NCBI GenBank assembly: GCA_051657715.1
Contig: JBOFLF010000047.1
Location: forward strand, 3,556 to 67,555
Length of the DNA: 64,000 nucleotides
From: JBOFBH01 sp051657715
GTDB taxonomy: Bacteria > Actinomycetota > Actinomycetes > Actinomycetales > Angustibacteraceae
Direction: 5' to 3'
The position numbers and the translations under genes were made by a program. How positions within the stretch are numbered: position 1 is the stretch's first letter; each line of letters begins with the position of its first letter. The notes beneath the pieces were generated by a model, which saw only the letters and a list, made by a program, of their open reading frames with translations, did no database searches and was not told where the DNA came from. Below, piece after piece: positions 42,972-51,231 of this stretch.

Positions 42972-42983
42972 TATGCTTGGTAC
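42972..42983 (+). promoter_or_regulatory. -10 element of leaderless alkB-like transcript
   Basis: TATGCT at 42972-42977 is followed by 6 nt and the ATG. An overlapping TAGTAT at 42969-42974 is an alternative. No ribosome-binding site is present. Confidence 0.55.
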
Positions 42984-43616
42984 ATGCTGATTGGGGCCGT
43001 GCAGGAGTCGTTGCTGGGGTGCGGTGACGAGCCAGTTCAGCTGCGATCTATCGCCTCAATTCGTCGCACCTGGCTCGGCGACGATGCGTGGGTTGATATC
43101 CGTACCAGCTGGCTTGGCGGGGCGGACCAGCTGCTGCGGCACCTGCTGGACGCGGTGCCGTGGCGGGCCGAGCGGCGGCGGATGTACGAGCGGGTGGTGG
43201 ACGTGCCCCGGCTGGTCCGGCACTACGGCGAGGGCCGGCCGCTGCCGCACCCGGTATTGGCGCAAGCCCGGGACGAGTTGAGCGCGCACTACTGCGACGA
43301 GCTGGGCGAGCCGTTCCGGACGGCCGGCCTGTGCCTCTACCGGGACGGTCGCGACAGCGTCGCCTGGCACGGCGACCGGGTCGGCCGTGGCGCCGACCAC
43401 GACACCATGGTCGCGGTTCTCGGCGTCGGCGCGGCCCGGCCGCTCGCGCTGCGGCCCCGCGGCGGCGGCCCGGCCCGGCGGATCCCGCTCGGGCACGGCG
43501 ACCTGGTGGTCATGGGCGGGTCCTGCCAACGCACCTGGGACCACGCGATCCTCAAAACCACCCGCCCGGTCGGCCCCCGGATCAGCATCCAATACCGCCC
43601 CCGCGGCGTCCTCTGA
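42984..43616 (+). CDS. alkB: AlkB-family 2-oxoglutarate/Fe(II) dioxygenase
   Basis: A 210-residue protein with the AlkB catalytic core. The iron ligands are His and Asp of VAWHGDRVGRG (HxD motif) and His of WDHAILKT. The 2-oxoglutarate-binding arginines are in GPRISIQYRPR at the C-terminus. Upstream VPRLVRHYGEG and LCLYRDGRDSVAWH match AlkB2/3-type proteins. It would remove alkyl groups from DNA or RNA bases by oxidation. Control by LexA is strongly suggested by the SOS box at 42948-42963. Confidence 0.88.
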   Translation: MLIGAVQESLLGCGDEPVQLRSIASIRRTWLGDDAWVDIRTSWLGGADQLLRHLLDAVPWRAERRRMYERVVDVPRLVRHYGEGRPLPHPVLAQARDELSAHYCDELGEPFRTAGLCLYRDGRDSVAWHGDRVGRGADHDTMVAVLGVGAARPLALRPRGGGPARRIPLGHGDLVVMGGSCQRTWDHAILKTTRPVGPRISIQYRPRGVL

Positions 43617-43692
43617 CCCGAGCGCCTCACCCAGTGCCCACGACCTCGGCCACATTCGACAGACCGGGACATGGCGGCTGCGTGACCAGCTA

Positions 43693-43737
43693 CACCTATC
43701 CGGTGACCTCGAGGCCGGGTCGCTCACCGGATAGGTG
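43693..43737. terminator. 14-bp inverted repeat between convergent alkB-like and vapC genes
   Basis: CACCTATCCGGTGA (43693-43706) and TCACCGGATAGGTG (43724-43737) are perfect reverse complements separated by 17 nt. Their position between convergent genes suggests a bidirectional terminator. Confidence 0.6.
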
Positions 43738-43758
43738 ACTGCTAGCCCACGACCCGCC

Positions 43759-44151
43759 CTACGATCGAATCACTTGAACGTCAATACCGAGACGTGACAC
43801 CTCAAGCAGCTTGGCGTCTGCGGTCACGATCGGAGCGAGCAGAGCCTGTGCAAGCACGACGTACGCTGCGTCGTACACCGTGAGATTCTCACGCAAGGCG
43901 ACGACGGATCTCAGGTACTCGGTCATCAGATAACGCTCGATGTGAAGTGCCGTGAAATCCGCCAACGCCTCCCCCAGACGACGCTCGCTGAGCTTGCCTG
44001 CGAGGACGTGGCCGCGCAGGGCACTAGCCACCTCGAAGTCCAGCAACGCGGGGGCGTGCAGCTCCTGCGTCGCAACGAGATCCAGGAGGTCGGGATGAGG
44101 TTGACCACCGACGAGCACATCGACAAGCGCCGACGAATCGACAACGATCAC
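43759..44151 (-). CDS. vapC: VapC-type PIN-domain ribonuclease toxin (second pair)
   Basis: A 130-residue PIN-domain protein. Acidic residues are in MIVVDSSALVDVLVG, LDFEVASALRG, LTVYDAAYVVLAQALLAPIVTAD and the trailing Asp, as in VapC. The GTG start overlaps the stop of the upstream antitoxin by 4 bp. It shares the fold but little obvious sequence with the VapC at 23071, so the two pairs do not look like a recent duplication. Confidence 0.9.
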   Translation of the reverse strand: MIVVDSSALVDVLVGGQPHPDLLDLVATQELHAPALLDFEVASALRGHVLAGKLSERRLGEALADFTALHIERYLMTEYLRSVVALRENLTVYDAAYVVLAQALLAPIVTADAKLLEVSRLGIDVQVIRS

Positions 44152-44381
44152 GAAACCTCGCGAACGCGGCGGACCTCGGCCACCGAGTCGGCCGTCAACG
44201 GCCCCCCCCGACGGTCCTGACGCGCCAAGCGGGCAACGATCTCCGCGTTGCTCGGATGACGCGCAAGCCGGTCCAGCTCCGCGCGGAGGAAAGCGGCCAA
44301 CGTGATTCCCCGTTCGGCAGCCAATTGCTTCAGCGATTCGACGGTGGACTGTGGAACGTCCCGAACCTGCACCAAGGGCAT
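44148..44381 (-). CDS. vapB: VapB-type antitoxin (second pair)
   Basis: A 77-residue ribbon-helix-helix protein starting MPLVQVRDVPQSTVESLKQLAAERGITLAAFLRAEL. The ATG at 44381 is preferred over one three codons upstream because it aligns with the other VapB in this window (both 77 residues) and because TACGAT lies 7 nt before it, overlapping the upstream ATG. GCATAC-ATTC-GCATAC upstream is a direct repeat that could be the operator. It is divergent from the quinone oxidoreductase. Confidence 0.86.
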   Translation of the reverse strand: MPLVQVRDVPQSTVESLKQLAAERGITLAAFLRAELDRLARHPSNAEIVARLARQDRRGGPLTADSVAEVRRVREVS

Positions 44382-44432
44382 GGCCCCCATCGTATGCGAA
44401 TGTATGCGCCTAGGCCATCAACCTCCACTACC

Positions 44433-44448
44433 GTTGTCACGTGACAAC
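44433..44448. promoter_or_regulatory. Perfect 16-bp palindrome, candidate repressor operator
   Basis: GTTGTCAC-GTGACAAC is a perfect inverted repeat. It overlaps the possible -10 TACCGT (44429-44434) and lies just before the GGAGG ribosome site of the downstream gene, the placement expected for a repressor operator. The cognate regulator is not identified. Confidence 0.65.
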
Positions 44449-44465
44449 CAGTGCCGGAGGTGGAT

Positions 44466-45422
44466 GTGAAGGCGGTCGTCTACGACCGGTACGGGTCTGT
44501 CGACGTGTTGCGCGTTGCGGACGTCCCAACACCCGAGCCCGCTGCTGACCAGGTGCTCATCACAGTCGCCGCGACGTCGGTCAACCTCAGCGACTGGGAA
44601 TGCCTGCGCGGATCACCCGCGTACGCCCGGATCGGCGGGCTGCGTTACCCCGCCCGCAGGACGCTCGGGTCGGACATCGCCGGCGTGGTGCACGCGGTCG
44701 GGCCAGGAGCCACCCGATTTCAACCCGGGGATGAGGTCTACGGCGACAACCTCGCGCTCAAAGGCGGATTCGCGGAGTATGCGATCGCTCCGCAGTCCGC
44801 GCTAACCCGCAAACCAGCCGGGCTCACGTTCGCTGAGGCGGCCACCATCCCGCAGGCCGGCGCGATCGCCTGGCAGGGCACGGGCAAGGCCGTCGCGGGC
44901 AGCCGGGTTCTGATCAACGGCGCCGGCGGGGGGTCTGGGGCTTTCGCCATCCAGCTGGCGAAGCGGCTCGGTGCGCACGTCACCGGTGTCGACAACGCCG
45001 CCAAACAGGACTTCATGCGATCGGTCGGCGCGGACGACGTGATCGACTACCGCCTCGACGACTTCACCCGGACGACCCAGCCGTACCACCTGATCCTCGA
45101 TCTGGTCGCAAGCCGGTCGGTGTTCGCCTACCGGCGCGCGCTGGCCACCGGCGGGACGTACCGGTGTGTGGGCGGGTCGACACGCGCGCTGCTGCGCGTG
45201 CTCACCCTCGGCGCAGTGGCCGGGCGGCTCACCGGCCGCTCGATCGGGGTGCTCGCCGTCAAGGAGGGACCGGGCCACTTCGAACCGGTAGCCGACCTGT
45301 GCGTCACCGGCGAGCTGAAGATCCACATCGACCGTACCGTCGCACTCGAGGACGTCCCGGACGCTCTTGCCCACGTCGGCGCAGGAAAGACACTCGGCAA
45401 GGTCGTCGTCACCCCCTCCTGA
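44466..45422 (+). CDS. Zinc-free NAD(P)-dependent alcohol dehydrogenase/quinone oxidoreductase
   Basis: An MDR-superfamily protein of about 318 residues: VKAVVYDRYGSVDVLRVADVPTPEP at the N-terminus, GSDIAGVVHAVGPGATRFQPGDEVYG, and the nucleotide-binding loop VLINGAGGGSGAFAIQLAKRLGAHVTGV. Zinc-binding cysteines of classical alcohol dehydrogenases are absent. It probably reduces quinones or enones with NAD(P)H. The GTG at 44466 is chosen because GGAGG lies 6 nt upstream; here, unlike many neighbours, a Shine-Dalgarno is used. A 16-bp palindrome in the promoter suggests repression. Confidence 0.87.
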   Translation: MKAVVYDRYGSVDVLRVADVPTPEPAADQVLITVAATSVNLSDWECLRGSPAYARIGGLRYPARRTLGSDIAGVVHAVGPGATRFQPGDEVYGDNLALKGGFAEYAIAPQSALTRKPAGLTFAEAATIPQAGAIAWQGTGKAVAGSRVLINGAGGGSGAFAIQLAKRLGAHVTGVDNAAKQDFMRSVGADDVIDYRLDDFTRTTQPYHLILDLVASRSVFAYRRALATGGTYRCVGGSTRALLRVLTLGAVAGRLTGRSIGVLAVKEGPGHFEPVADLCVTGELKIHIDRTVALEDVPDALAHVGAGKTLGKVVVTPS

Positions 45423-45438
45423 CACGATCCCGAAGTCA

Positions 45439-46191
45439 TCACCCGGACCGGGTGGGGATGGACGCCGGTCCCACCTCTCGCTCACGGCGGGCCACGGTGA
45501 TTGCCGTCAGAACCAGGCCTCGCCGGCACAACCACCGCCCGTCGAACGCGGTCACCTCAGCGCCGTCGAGCACCGGACCAGGGACGAGCAGCCGAGCGCG
45601 GAATCGGCCGTCAGCGGGACCGAACCGCACCTCAGCGTTCTCGAAACCCAACCATCGGCCGGTCAACGGGTACCACGCCTTATAGACGGACTCCTTCGCG
45701 CTGAAAAGGAGCCGATCGAACCGGACACGGCCCGTGTCGGGCAGCCTCACCCGCTCCGCCGCGCTGGCGACCGACGCGAGAACCCCGTCCGGCAATGGCG
45801 CATGCGGCTCTGCGTCCACCCCGACAGTCCACAGGTCAGCACTCCGGGCCACCACCGCGGCTCTGTAACCGTCACAGTGGGTGATGCTGCCGACGACGCC
45901 ATCCGGCCAGATCGGCGCCCGTTTCTCGTCAGCGAGCAGAGGCCGGGTTGCGTAGCCCAACTGGGCGAGCGCCTCGCGGACGCATCGCCTGCCGGTGGCG
46001 TACTCCCGGCGGCGGCGTTCGACCGCACGGGCCACGACCCGTTCCTCGATCGGAAACAACGGCGCGGGTACGGCGTCGTCGAACGCCTCGACAGCCACGG
46101 CCCTGCGGGGCAGCACGTCTGCGATCATCGGCTCGCGTCCAGGCGGGCGCCGGAAGCGAGGACCATCCGATGCCCGTACCAGATCCGTCAT
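45439..46191 (-). CDS. 4'-phosphopantetheinyl transferase (Sfp/EntD type)
   Basis: A 250-residue enzyme that attaches phosphopantetheine from CoA to carrier proteins. Diagnostic motifs are RRREYATGRRCVREAL, SITHCDGYRAAVV, GVDAEPH (metal site) and FSAKESVYKAWYPLTGRWLGFENAEV with the catalytic Glu-Lys. The ATG at 46191 overlaps the preceding KAS-like gene by 4 bp (ATGA). It likely activates the PCP/ACP domains of the adjoining cluster, for example the PCP at the end of the protein encoded at 54916-56679. Confidence 0.93.
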   Translation of the reverse strand: MTDLVRASDGPRFRRPPGREPMIADVLPRRAVAVEAFDDAVPAPLFPIEERVVARAVERRRREYATGRRCVREALAQLGYATRPLLADEKRAPIWPDGVVGSITHCDGYRAAVVARSADLWTVGVDAEPHAPLPDGVLASVASAAERVRLPDTGRVRFDRLLFSAKESVYKAWYPLTGRWLGFENAEVRFGPADGRFRARLLVPGPVLDGAEVTAFDGRWLCRRGLVLTAITVARREREVGPASIPTRSG

Positions 46192-47462
46192 CGCCGTACC
46201 TCCTCGACGCGAGTGTCGGCTTCTTGGGGTGCGGGCGGGCGCATGAGAACGGACGCCTCAGCGACCAGCTCCCCCATCCCGTGGCCGGGCGTCGACACGG
46301 TCACCACCACCGCTACTCCCAAACCGTCCGTGGCCATCAGCACGGCCGCGCAGTCACGGGTCACGGCAGCTAGCCGCTCCTGCTCGACCGCGATGCCAAA
46401 CGGAACCGCTGAGGTGAGTCCGTTGGCGGTCACGACCTGGCTGACGACGTGGTGCGACAGGCTCCCATCGAGCAGCGGGGACTGCGCCGCGCTCGTGCCA
46501 ACGCCCGGGGCACAGATCCCGAGGACGATGAGCGGCACCATGTCGGCGTCGATCTCCGCATCTGCGAGCACGTCGGCGGTCGCCGCAGCCGCCACCATCA
46601 CCGGGTCCATGCCCACATCCCCGACCCGGGTCACGGCGACAACCAGCTCAGCGCTCGTCGGCGCTGCTGACTCGCCCACATCGCCGGCCCGCAAGCTGCG
46701 GACGAGACCGATGGCGCCCCACGTCAGCGGCCCCGAGGACAGCACCAGCACCCGCTCCCCAGCCGGGACGTCGGTACTACGGGTGAGATCCGCCAGGTTG
46801 ATCAACCCGTCTGCGGTGAAAATGTGCGCGTAGCGCGCGATGTTGGCGAGGAAGAGCGTGCGATGCGGCAGCCACGCCATATCGGCGAATTCGCCGAGAG
46901 TACGGTGGGCGTAATTGTTGGTGATCAACCAGCGGTATGCGGCCGGTCGCTGACCGGTCGCCGCGTACAACTCGTTGGCGCAGCTGCGTACCCCCGAAAT
47001 GACCTGGAGATGTTTGCGCAGTCCTCTTTGCCCCTGGGCGTGGAGCGTTATCGATGGAGCAGCAACCTGAACGACACCCTCGACTGCGTAGGCACCCGGC
47101 AGTCCTGTCGATAACAGACACGCAGCGGCGCCGTCACCGTTGATGGTGATGGCGAAAGGCATTTCCCGGTACTCGCCAGGCCCGTCCGGCACCTTGTCGG
47201 CGACCACACACAACACCGTGCCTGCGCGCCCATCGCAGATCAGAGCGCGAGCCAGGCGCAGCACGCTGGCGAGGTTGCCGGACTCCGCCAGCCACACGCC
47301 GTACATCGGCAGTTGTTCCAGACCCACCGGCCGCAGCACCTGCTCGCGCACCACCGTCTCCAAGCCGCCGCCGGGATCAGGTTCGCGACCAAAGCTGCAG
47401 GCCACCACCTTCCTGCGCATGCTGATCGAGCGCACGGAACGGATTGAGCTGATCGGCGACAT
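46188..47462 (-). CDS. KAS III-like protein lacking a normal N-terminal half (possibly truncated/rearranged)
   Basis: About 424 residues of thiolase-fold sequence. Residues about 50-270 look like the later part of a KAS III/FabH-type protein (SGNLASVLRLARALICDGRAGTVL, INGDGAAACLLS, WLITNNYAHRT, with Asn of the catalytic region). The C-terminal 140 residues resemble the first part of a second KAS III-like domain (ADVLADAEIDADMVPLIVLG). The usual Cys-containing start of the first domain is missing; the sequence loses resemblance near 47390, where a P450 fragment begins on the other strand. It is probably inactive, or half of a heteromer. Confidence 0.55.
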   Translation of the reverse strand: MSPISSIRSVRSISMRRKVVACSFGREPDPGGGLETVVREQVLRPVGLEQLPMYGVWLAESGNLASVLRLARALICDGRAGTVLCVVADKVPDGPGEYREMPFAITINGDGAAACLLSTGLPGAYAVEGVVQVAAPSITLHAQGQRGLRKHLQVISGVRSCANELYAATGQRPAAYRWLITNNYAHRTLGEFADMAWLPHRTLFLANIARYAHIFTADGLINLADLTRSTDVPAGERVLVLSSGPLTWGAIGLVRSLRAGDVGESAAPTSAELVVAVTRVGDVGMDPVMVAAAATADVLADAEIDADMVPLIVLGICAPGVGTSAAQSPLLDGSLSHHVVSQVVTANGLTSAVPFGIAVEQERLAAVTRDCAAVLMATDGLGVAVVVTVSTPGHGMGELVAEASVLMRPPAPQEADTRVEEVRR

Positions 47463-47535
47463 GGTCAAGGTGCCCAGCCCGGCGTTCCGAGGGTTGGACC
47501 ACCTGCCGCTGCGGCTGGTTAAGAAGAGCGCCTGA
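47392..47535 (+). pseudogene. C-terminal remnant of a cytochrome P450
   Basis: The frame ends LIERTERIELIGDMVKVPSPAFRGLDHLPLRLVKK, which reads like the last beta-strands of a bacterial P450 after the heme-binding region. Everything upstream, including the heme Cys loop, is missing. The fragment begins at the point where the opposite-strand KAS III-like gene loses its N-terminus, so both genes appear cut at one junction. Confidence 0.6.
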
Positions 47536-47596
47536 TGTGCGGTTTGGCGTTCGCGGCCGGTGCGCCCGCGGCCAGGCCGCTGACCTGGACCCGGCG

Positions 47597-48838
47597 ATGC
47601 CGGTAGACATCGACCCGATCGTCGTGACCGGTATCGGGGCGGTCACCCCGCTCGGGCTGGACCGGGCGAGCACCTGGGACGCCCTGGTGGCCGGCACATC
47701 AGGCGTCGGCCCGATCACCGCGTTCGACGCCGGTGACCTGCCCACCCGGATAGCCGCCGAGGTACGCGGCTTCGATGGCCGCGACCACTTCACCGTCAAG
47801 CGGTTGCGCCGGATGGCCAGGTTCAGTCAGTTCGCCGTGGTCGCCGCCCGCGAAGCGCTGGCCGACGCCGGGCTGACCGTGGACGAGGCCATCGCTGACC
47901 GGGTCGCGGTGGTGGTGAACGCTGCGGTCGCCGGGTTCGACACGGTCGAGGCGGCCACCCGAGAACTCCTGGCCACCGAGCCCACGCTACCGCCGTCCCA
48001 CTTCGTCCCGTCCTCGCTGACCAACATGCCGGCCTGCGAGGTCGCTATCGACGTAGGCGCGCACGGTCCGGTGAACGCCAGCGCCCTGGCCTGTGCCAGC
48101 GGAGCGTACGCCGTTCTGGACGCCCGACGGCTGATCCTCAGCGGTGAGGCCGACGTGGTGATCTGCGGCGGCACCGACGCCGGCATCACCCCGGCCATGT
48201 TCGGTGGCCTGGTCAGCATGGGTGCGATGTCGCAGCGCAACGACGACCCGGCGGGGGCGAGCCGGCCGTTCTCCGCTGACCGCGACGGGTTCGTTTTCGG
48301 CGAGGGCTCGGTGATTCTGGTGCTGGAGTCCGCTGCGCACGCCCGCCGCCGCGGCGCTACGCCGTACGCGGTGGCCGCCGCCGGCGCGCTGACCTGCGAC
48401 GCCTTCCACATGAGCGCGCCCAGTCCGGGCGGCGCCTACGCCACCGCCGCGATCCGGCAGGCTCTCACCCGAGCAGGGGTACGGCCTGGTGACGTCGACT
48501 ACATCTGCGCTCACGGCACCTCGACCAAAGCGAACGACCTCACCGAGACACTGGCGATCCGGGCGGCGCTGGGCACGGCAGCCGACCGGGTCGCGGTCAG
48601 TGCGCCCAAATCCATGCTGAGCCATATGATCGGAGCGGCTGGTGCGCTGGGCGCCATGGTGTGTGCCATGGCCGTCCGGGAACACGTCGTACCGCCGACG
48701 ATCGATCTGGACCGCCCGGATCCGGAGTGCGATCTTGACCATGTGCCCGGTGCGGCCAGGGAGATGCCGGTACGGATCGCCCTGACCAACGCCTTCGGTT
48801 TCGGTGGGCAGAATTGCGTGGCCATCTTCACTGAGTGA
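47597..48838 (+). CDS. Beta-ketoacyl-ACP synthase II-type enzyme
   Basis: A 413-residue condensing enzyme with all catalytic residues: Cys in NASALACASGAYAVLD, His in ICAHGTSTKANDLTE and His in SAPKSMLSHMIGAAGALG. It begins PIVVTGIGAVTPLG and ends ALTNAFGFGGQNCVAIF. It condenses malonyl-ACP with an acyl thioester in fatty-acid-like or polyketide chain building. It lies between the P450 remnant and the aminotransferase gene, 11 bp before the next ATG, so the two are one transcription unit. Confidence 0.93.
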   Translation: MPVDIDPIVVTGIGAVTPLGLDRASTWDALVAGTSGVGPITAFDAGDLPTRIAAEVRGFDGRDHFTVKRLRRMARFSQFAVVAAREALADAGLTVDEAIADRVAVVVNAAVAGFDTVEAATRELLATEPTLPPSHFVPSSLTNMPACEVAIDVGAHGPVNASALACASGAYAVLDARRLILSGEADVVICGGTDAGITPAMFGGLVSMGAMSQRNDDPAGASRPFSADRDGFVFGEGSVILVLESAAHARRRGATPYAVAAAGALTCDAFHMSAPSPGGAYATAAIRQALTRAGVRPGDVDYICAHGTSTKANDLTETLAIRAALGTAADRVAVSAPKSMLSHMIGAAGALGAMVCAMAVREHVVPPTIDLDRPDPECDLDHVPGAAREMPVRIALTNAFGFGGQNCVAIFTE

Positions 48839-48849
48839 GGAGAATCCGA

Positions 48850-49935
48850 ATGAGCGCCCACTTTGCGTTGACGCCGACTGAGCGGCCAACCCCCTCCCAG
48901 GAGCGGGAACGGATCCTCGCCGATCCCGGATTCGGCCGGTACTTCACCGACTACATGGTCACCGCCACCTGGACGCCGGAAGCGGACTGGCACGACCAGC
49001 GGGTGAGCGCGTTGGCGCCGTTCACGATGCACCCGGGCGCCGCAGTGCTGCACTACGCGCAGGAGATCCTCGAGGGGCTCAAGGCGTTCCGCCGGGCCGA
49101 CGACAGCGTCTGGCTGTTCCGGCCGAAGCTCAATGCGCGCCGCTTCGCGGCCTCCGCCGAGCGGATGGCACTGCCACGTCTCGACGAGGAACTGTTCGTC
49201 GAGAGTGTGGCCGCCCTGGTCCGCGCCGACCTGGAGTGGGTCCCGCCGTACGGGGGCGAGCGAAGCCTCTACGTTCGGCCCTTCATGTTCGCCTCGGAGG
49301 CGTTCCTGGGCGTCCGCCCAGCGAACCACGTCACCTACGGGGTACTGGCCTGCCCGGCCGGCTCGTACTTCCCTAACGGGGTTACCGGGGTGAATCTGTG
49401 GATCAGCACCCGGTACAGCCGGTCGGCGATCGGCGGCACCGGTGCGGCCAAGTGCGGCGGCAACTACGCAGCCAGTCTCGCCCCGCAGCTCGAGGCCTTA
49501 GAGAACGGCTGCCACCAGGTGCTGTACCTGGGCGGCGAGAACCGCCGGGCGATCGACGAGTCAGGCACCATGAACGTCTTCTTTGTGACCGCAGACCAGC
49601 GGCTGATCACCCCCAAACTGGGCACCATCCTCGACGGTGTGACCCGTGACAGTGTGCTGGCGCTGGCCGACGAGCACGGCCTGACGCCGTCAGCGGAGAC
49701 CATCGACATGGACATGGTGCGCCATGGCCTGGCCGACGGCTCGATCACCGAAGCGTTCGCCGCCGGTACCGCCGCGGTGATCACTCCGATCATCGGCCTG
49801 ACGAGCGACGAGTTCGCCATCACGGTCAGCGAAGGCAAGCCCGGCGAGTACACCTCTCGGTTCCGCGAACACTTACTGGACATCCAGTATGGGCGCGTCC
49901 CGGACGCCCGCGGCTGGATGCACCGGGTCAGCTAG
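48850..49935 (+). CDS. ilvE: Branched-chain amino-acid aminotransferase-like enzyme
   Basis: A 361-residue fold-type IV PLP enzyme. Landmarks are LHYAQEILEGLKAFRRADDSVWLFRP, RSLYVRPFMFASEAFLGV, GGTGAAKCGGNYAASLAPQ with the PLP lysine, DESGTMNVFFV and ITEAFAAGTAAVITPI. It interconverts branched-chain amino acids and 2-oxo acids and could supply branched starter units or an amino acid to the cluster. GAGGAG lies 7 nt before the ATG. The stop overlaps the downstream polyketide synthase start by one base. Confidence 0.92.
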   Translation: MSAHFALTPTERPTPSQERERILADPGFGRYFTDYMVTATWTPEADWHDQRVSALAPFTMHPGAAVLHYAQEILEGLKAFRRADDSVWLFRPKLNARRFAASAERMALPRLDEELFVESVAALVRADLEWVPPYGGERSLYVRPFMFASEAFLGVRPANHVTYGVLACPAGSYFPNGVTGVNLWISTRYSRSAIGGTGAAKCGGNYAASLAPQLEALENGCHQVLYLGGENRRAIDESGTMNVFFVTADQRLITPKLGTILDGVTRDSVLALADEHGLTPSAETIDMDMVRHGLADGSITEAFAAGTAAVITPIIGLTSDEFAITVSEGKPGEYTSRFREHLLDIQYGRVPDARGWMHRVS

Positions 49936-50575
49936 TGGCGGCTGAGCTCGCAGTGATCGGGCTGGCCGTCCGAGCCCCCGGCGGGGTGGCGTGCCCGGAC
50001 GCGTACTGGTCGGCCATTGTGCGCGCCGTCAACCTCATCGGTGAGCTGCCGGCCGACCGGCGGGAACACTTCGGTACCGAGTGGGACGGCATGGTCACCC
50101 GTGGCGGCTACCTGCATGCCCCGTTCGACTTCGACGCGAAGTTCTTCGGCATCTCGCCGAAGGAAGCCCGCGTCCTGGACCCGCAGTCGCGGATCCTGCT
50201 GGAGGTGGCCTGGGAGGCGTTCGAGGACGCCGCCGTCCCGCCCGCGTCGGTGGCCGCAGCCACCGGCGTCTTCGTCGGGGTAACTGGCGTCGACTACCGC
50301 CAGTGGCTGACCGGCGAGCCGAACTCGTCCTGGACGATCGGCACCGGCCACAGCTTCACCGCCGGGCGGATCGCGTACACCTTGGGGTTCGAGGGTCCGG
50401 TCTTCGCCCTGGACACGGCCTGCTCATCGTCGCTGGTCGCGGTGCATCAGGCGGGTCGCGCCCTGGCTACCGGCGAGTGCGACGTGGCGGTCGCGGGTGG
50501 TGTCAACCTGATCCTGTCGCCGGACACCACCCGCTCGGTTGCGGCCACCGGAGCGCTGTCGCCGGGCGGGCACGC
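49935..50575 (+). pseudogene. Polyketide synthase ketosynthase, truncated after the active-site region
   Basis: The frame starts as a typical type I PKS ketosynthase: AELAVIGLAVRAPGG, FFGISPKEARVLDPQSRILLEVAWEAFEDA, GVFVGVTGVDYRQW, DTACSSSLVAVHQAGRAL with the nucleophile Cys, and GGVNLILSPDTTRSVAATGALSPGG. Resemblance stops at about 50575, where a minus-strand adenylation domain begins. The plus frame stays open to 50756 but reads antisense sequence. The two catalytic His of the KS and all later domains are missing. Confidence 0.82.
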
Positions 50576-51226
50576 GAGCGCTCCCCACATCTCCCAGACT
50601 GAGAAGTCGAACGCGTACGAGTGCGCCATCGACCACACGTCATGCTCGTTGACGTCTACCACTCGCTCGCAGGAACGAAGTAACGACACGACGTTCCGGT
50701 GCTCCACCAGTACGCCCTTGGGCGTTCCCGTCGACCCCGAGGTGAACATGAGGTAGGCGAGGTCCGACGGCGCGGGAAGCACGCTCGACGCAGTGGGGGG
50801 TGCCGTCGACGGCGTGAGCGTGTCGATAACCACCGGCGCGAGGTGGCGCGCGATCTCCCTCGACGCGCTGTCGCACACGACGACGCCGAGCGAGACCCGG
50901 TCCGCGATCGCCGTGAGTCGGCCAACGGGATGCTCGGGGGTCAACGGCAGGTACCCGAGTCCCGCGTCGAGGATTGCAAGGACACCGACGGCGAGCTCGA
51001 CACTGCGCTCCGCGCACAAGCCCACCACGGGCACGTGCTCCGACTCGGCCGCACCCGACTCCTCAGCCGATCGCTCGCGCAGGAGCCCACTGAGAGCGGT
51101 GACCCGTTCCGAGAGTTGTCGATAGGTCACACTGCCGGATGCGTCGGTCACGGCGACCCGGTCGGGAAAACGCTCGACGCTCCTGCGGAACAGCGCAACA
51201 AGATCCCCCAGCTCGGAGTCGGTCAT
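50575..51226 (-). pseudogene. NRPS adenylation domain fragment (N-terminal part)
   Basis: From the ATG at 51226 the product reads MTDSELGDLVALFRRSVERFPDRVAVTD, core A2-like LAILDAGLGYLPLTPEHP, core A3 YLMFTSGSTGTPKGVLVEHRNV and core A4 SYAFDFSVWEMWGALA, then loses resemblance at the junction near 50575. The remaining adenylation cores and any carrier domain are missing, so it cannot be functional. The start codon is only 5 bp from the divergent thioesterase ATG. Confidence 0.8.
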
Positions 51227-51231
51227 CGCCG

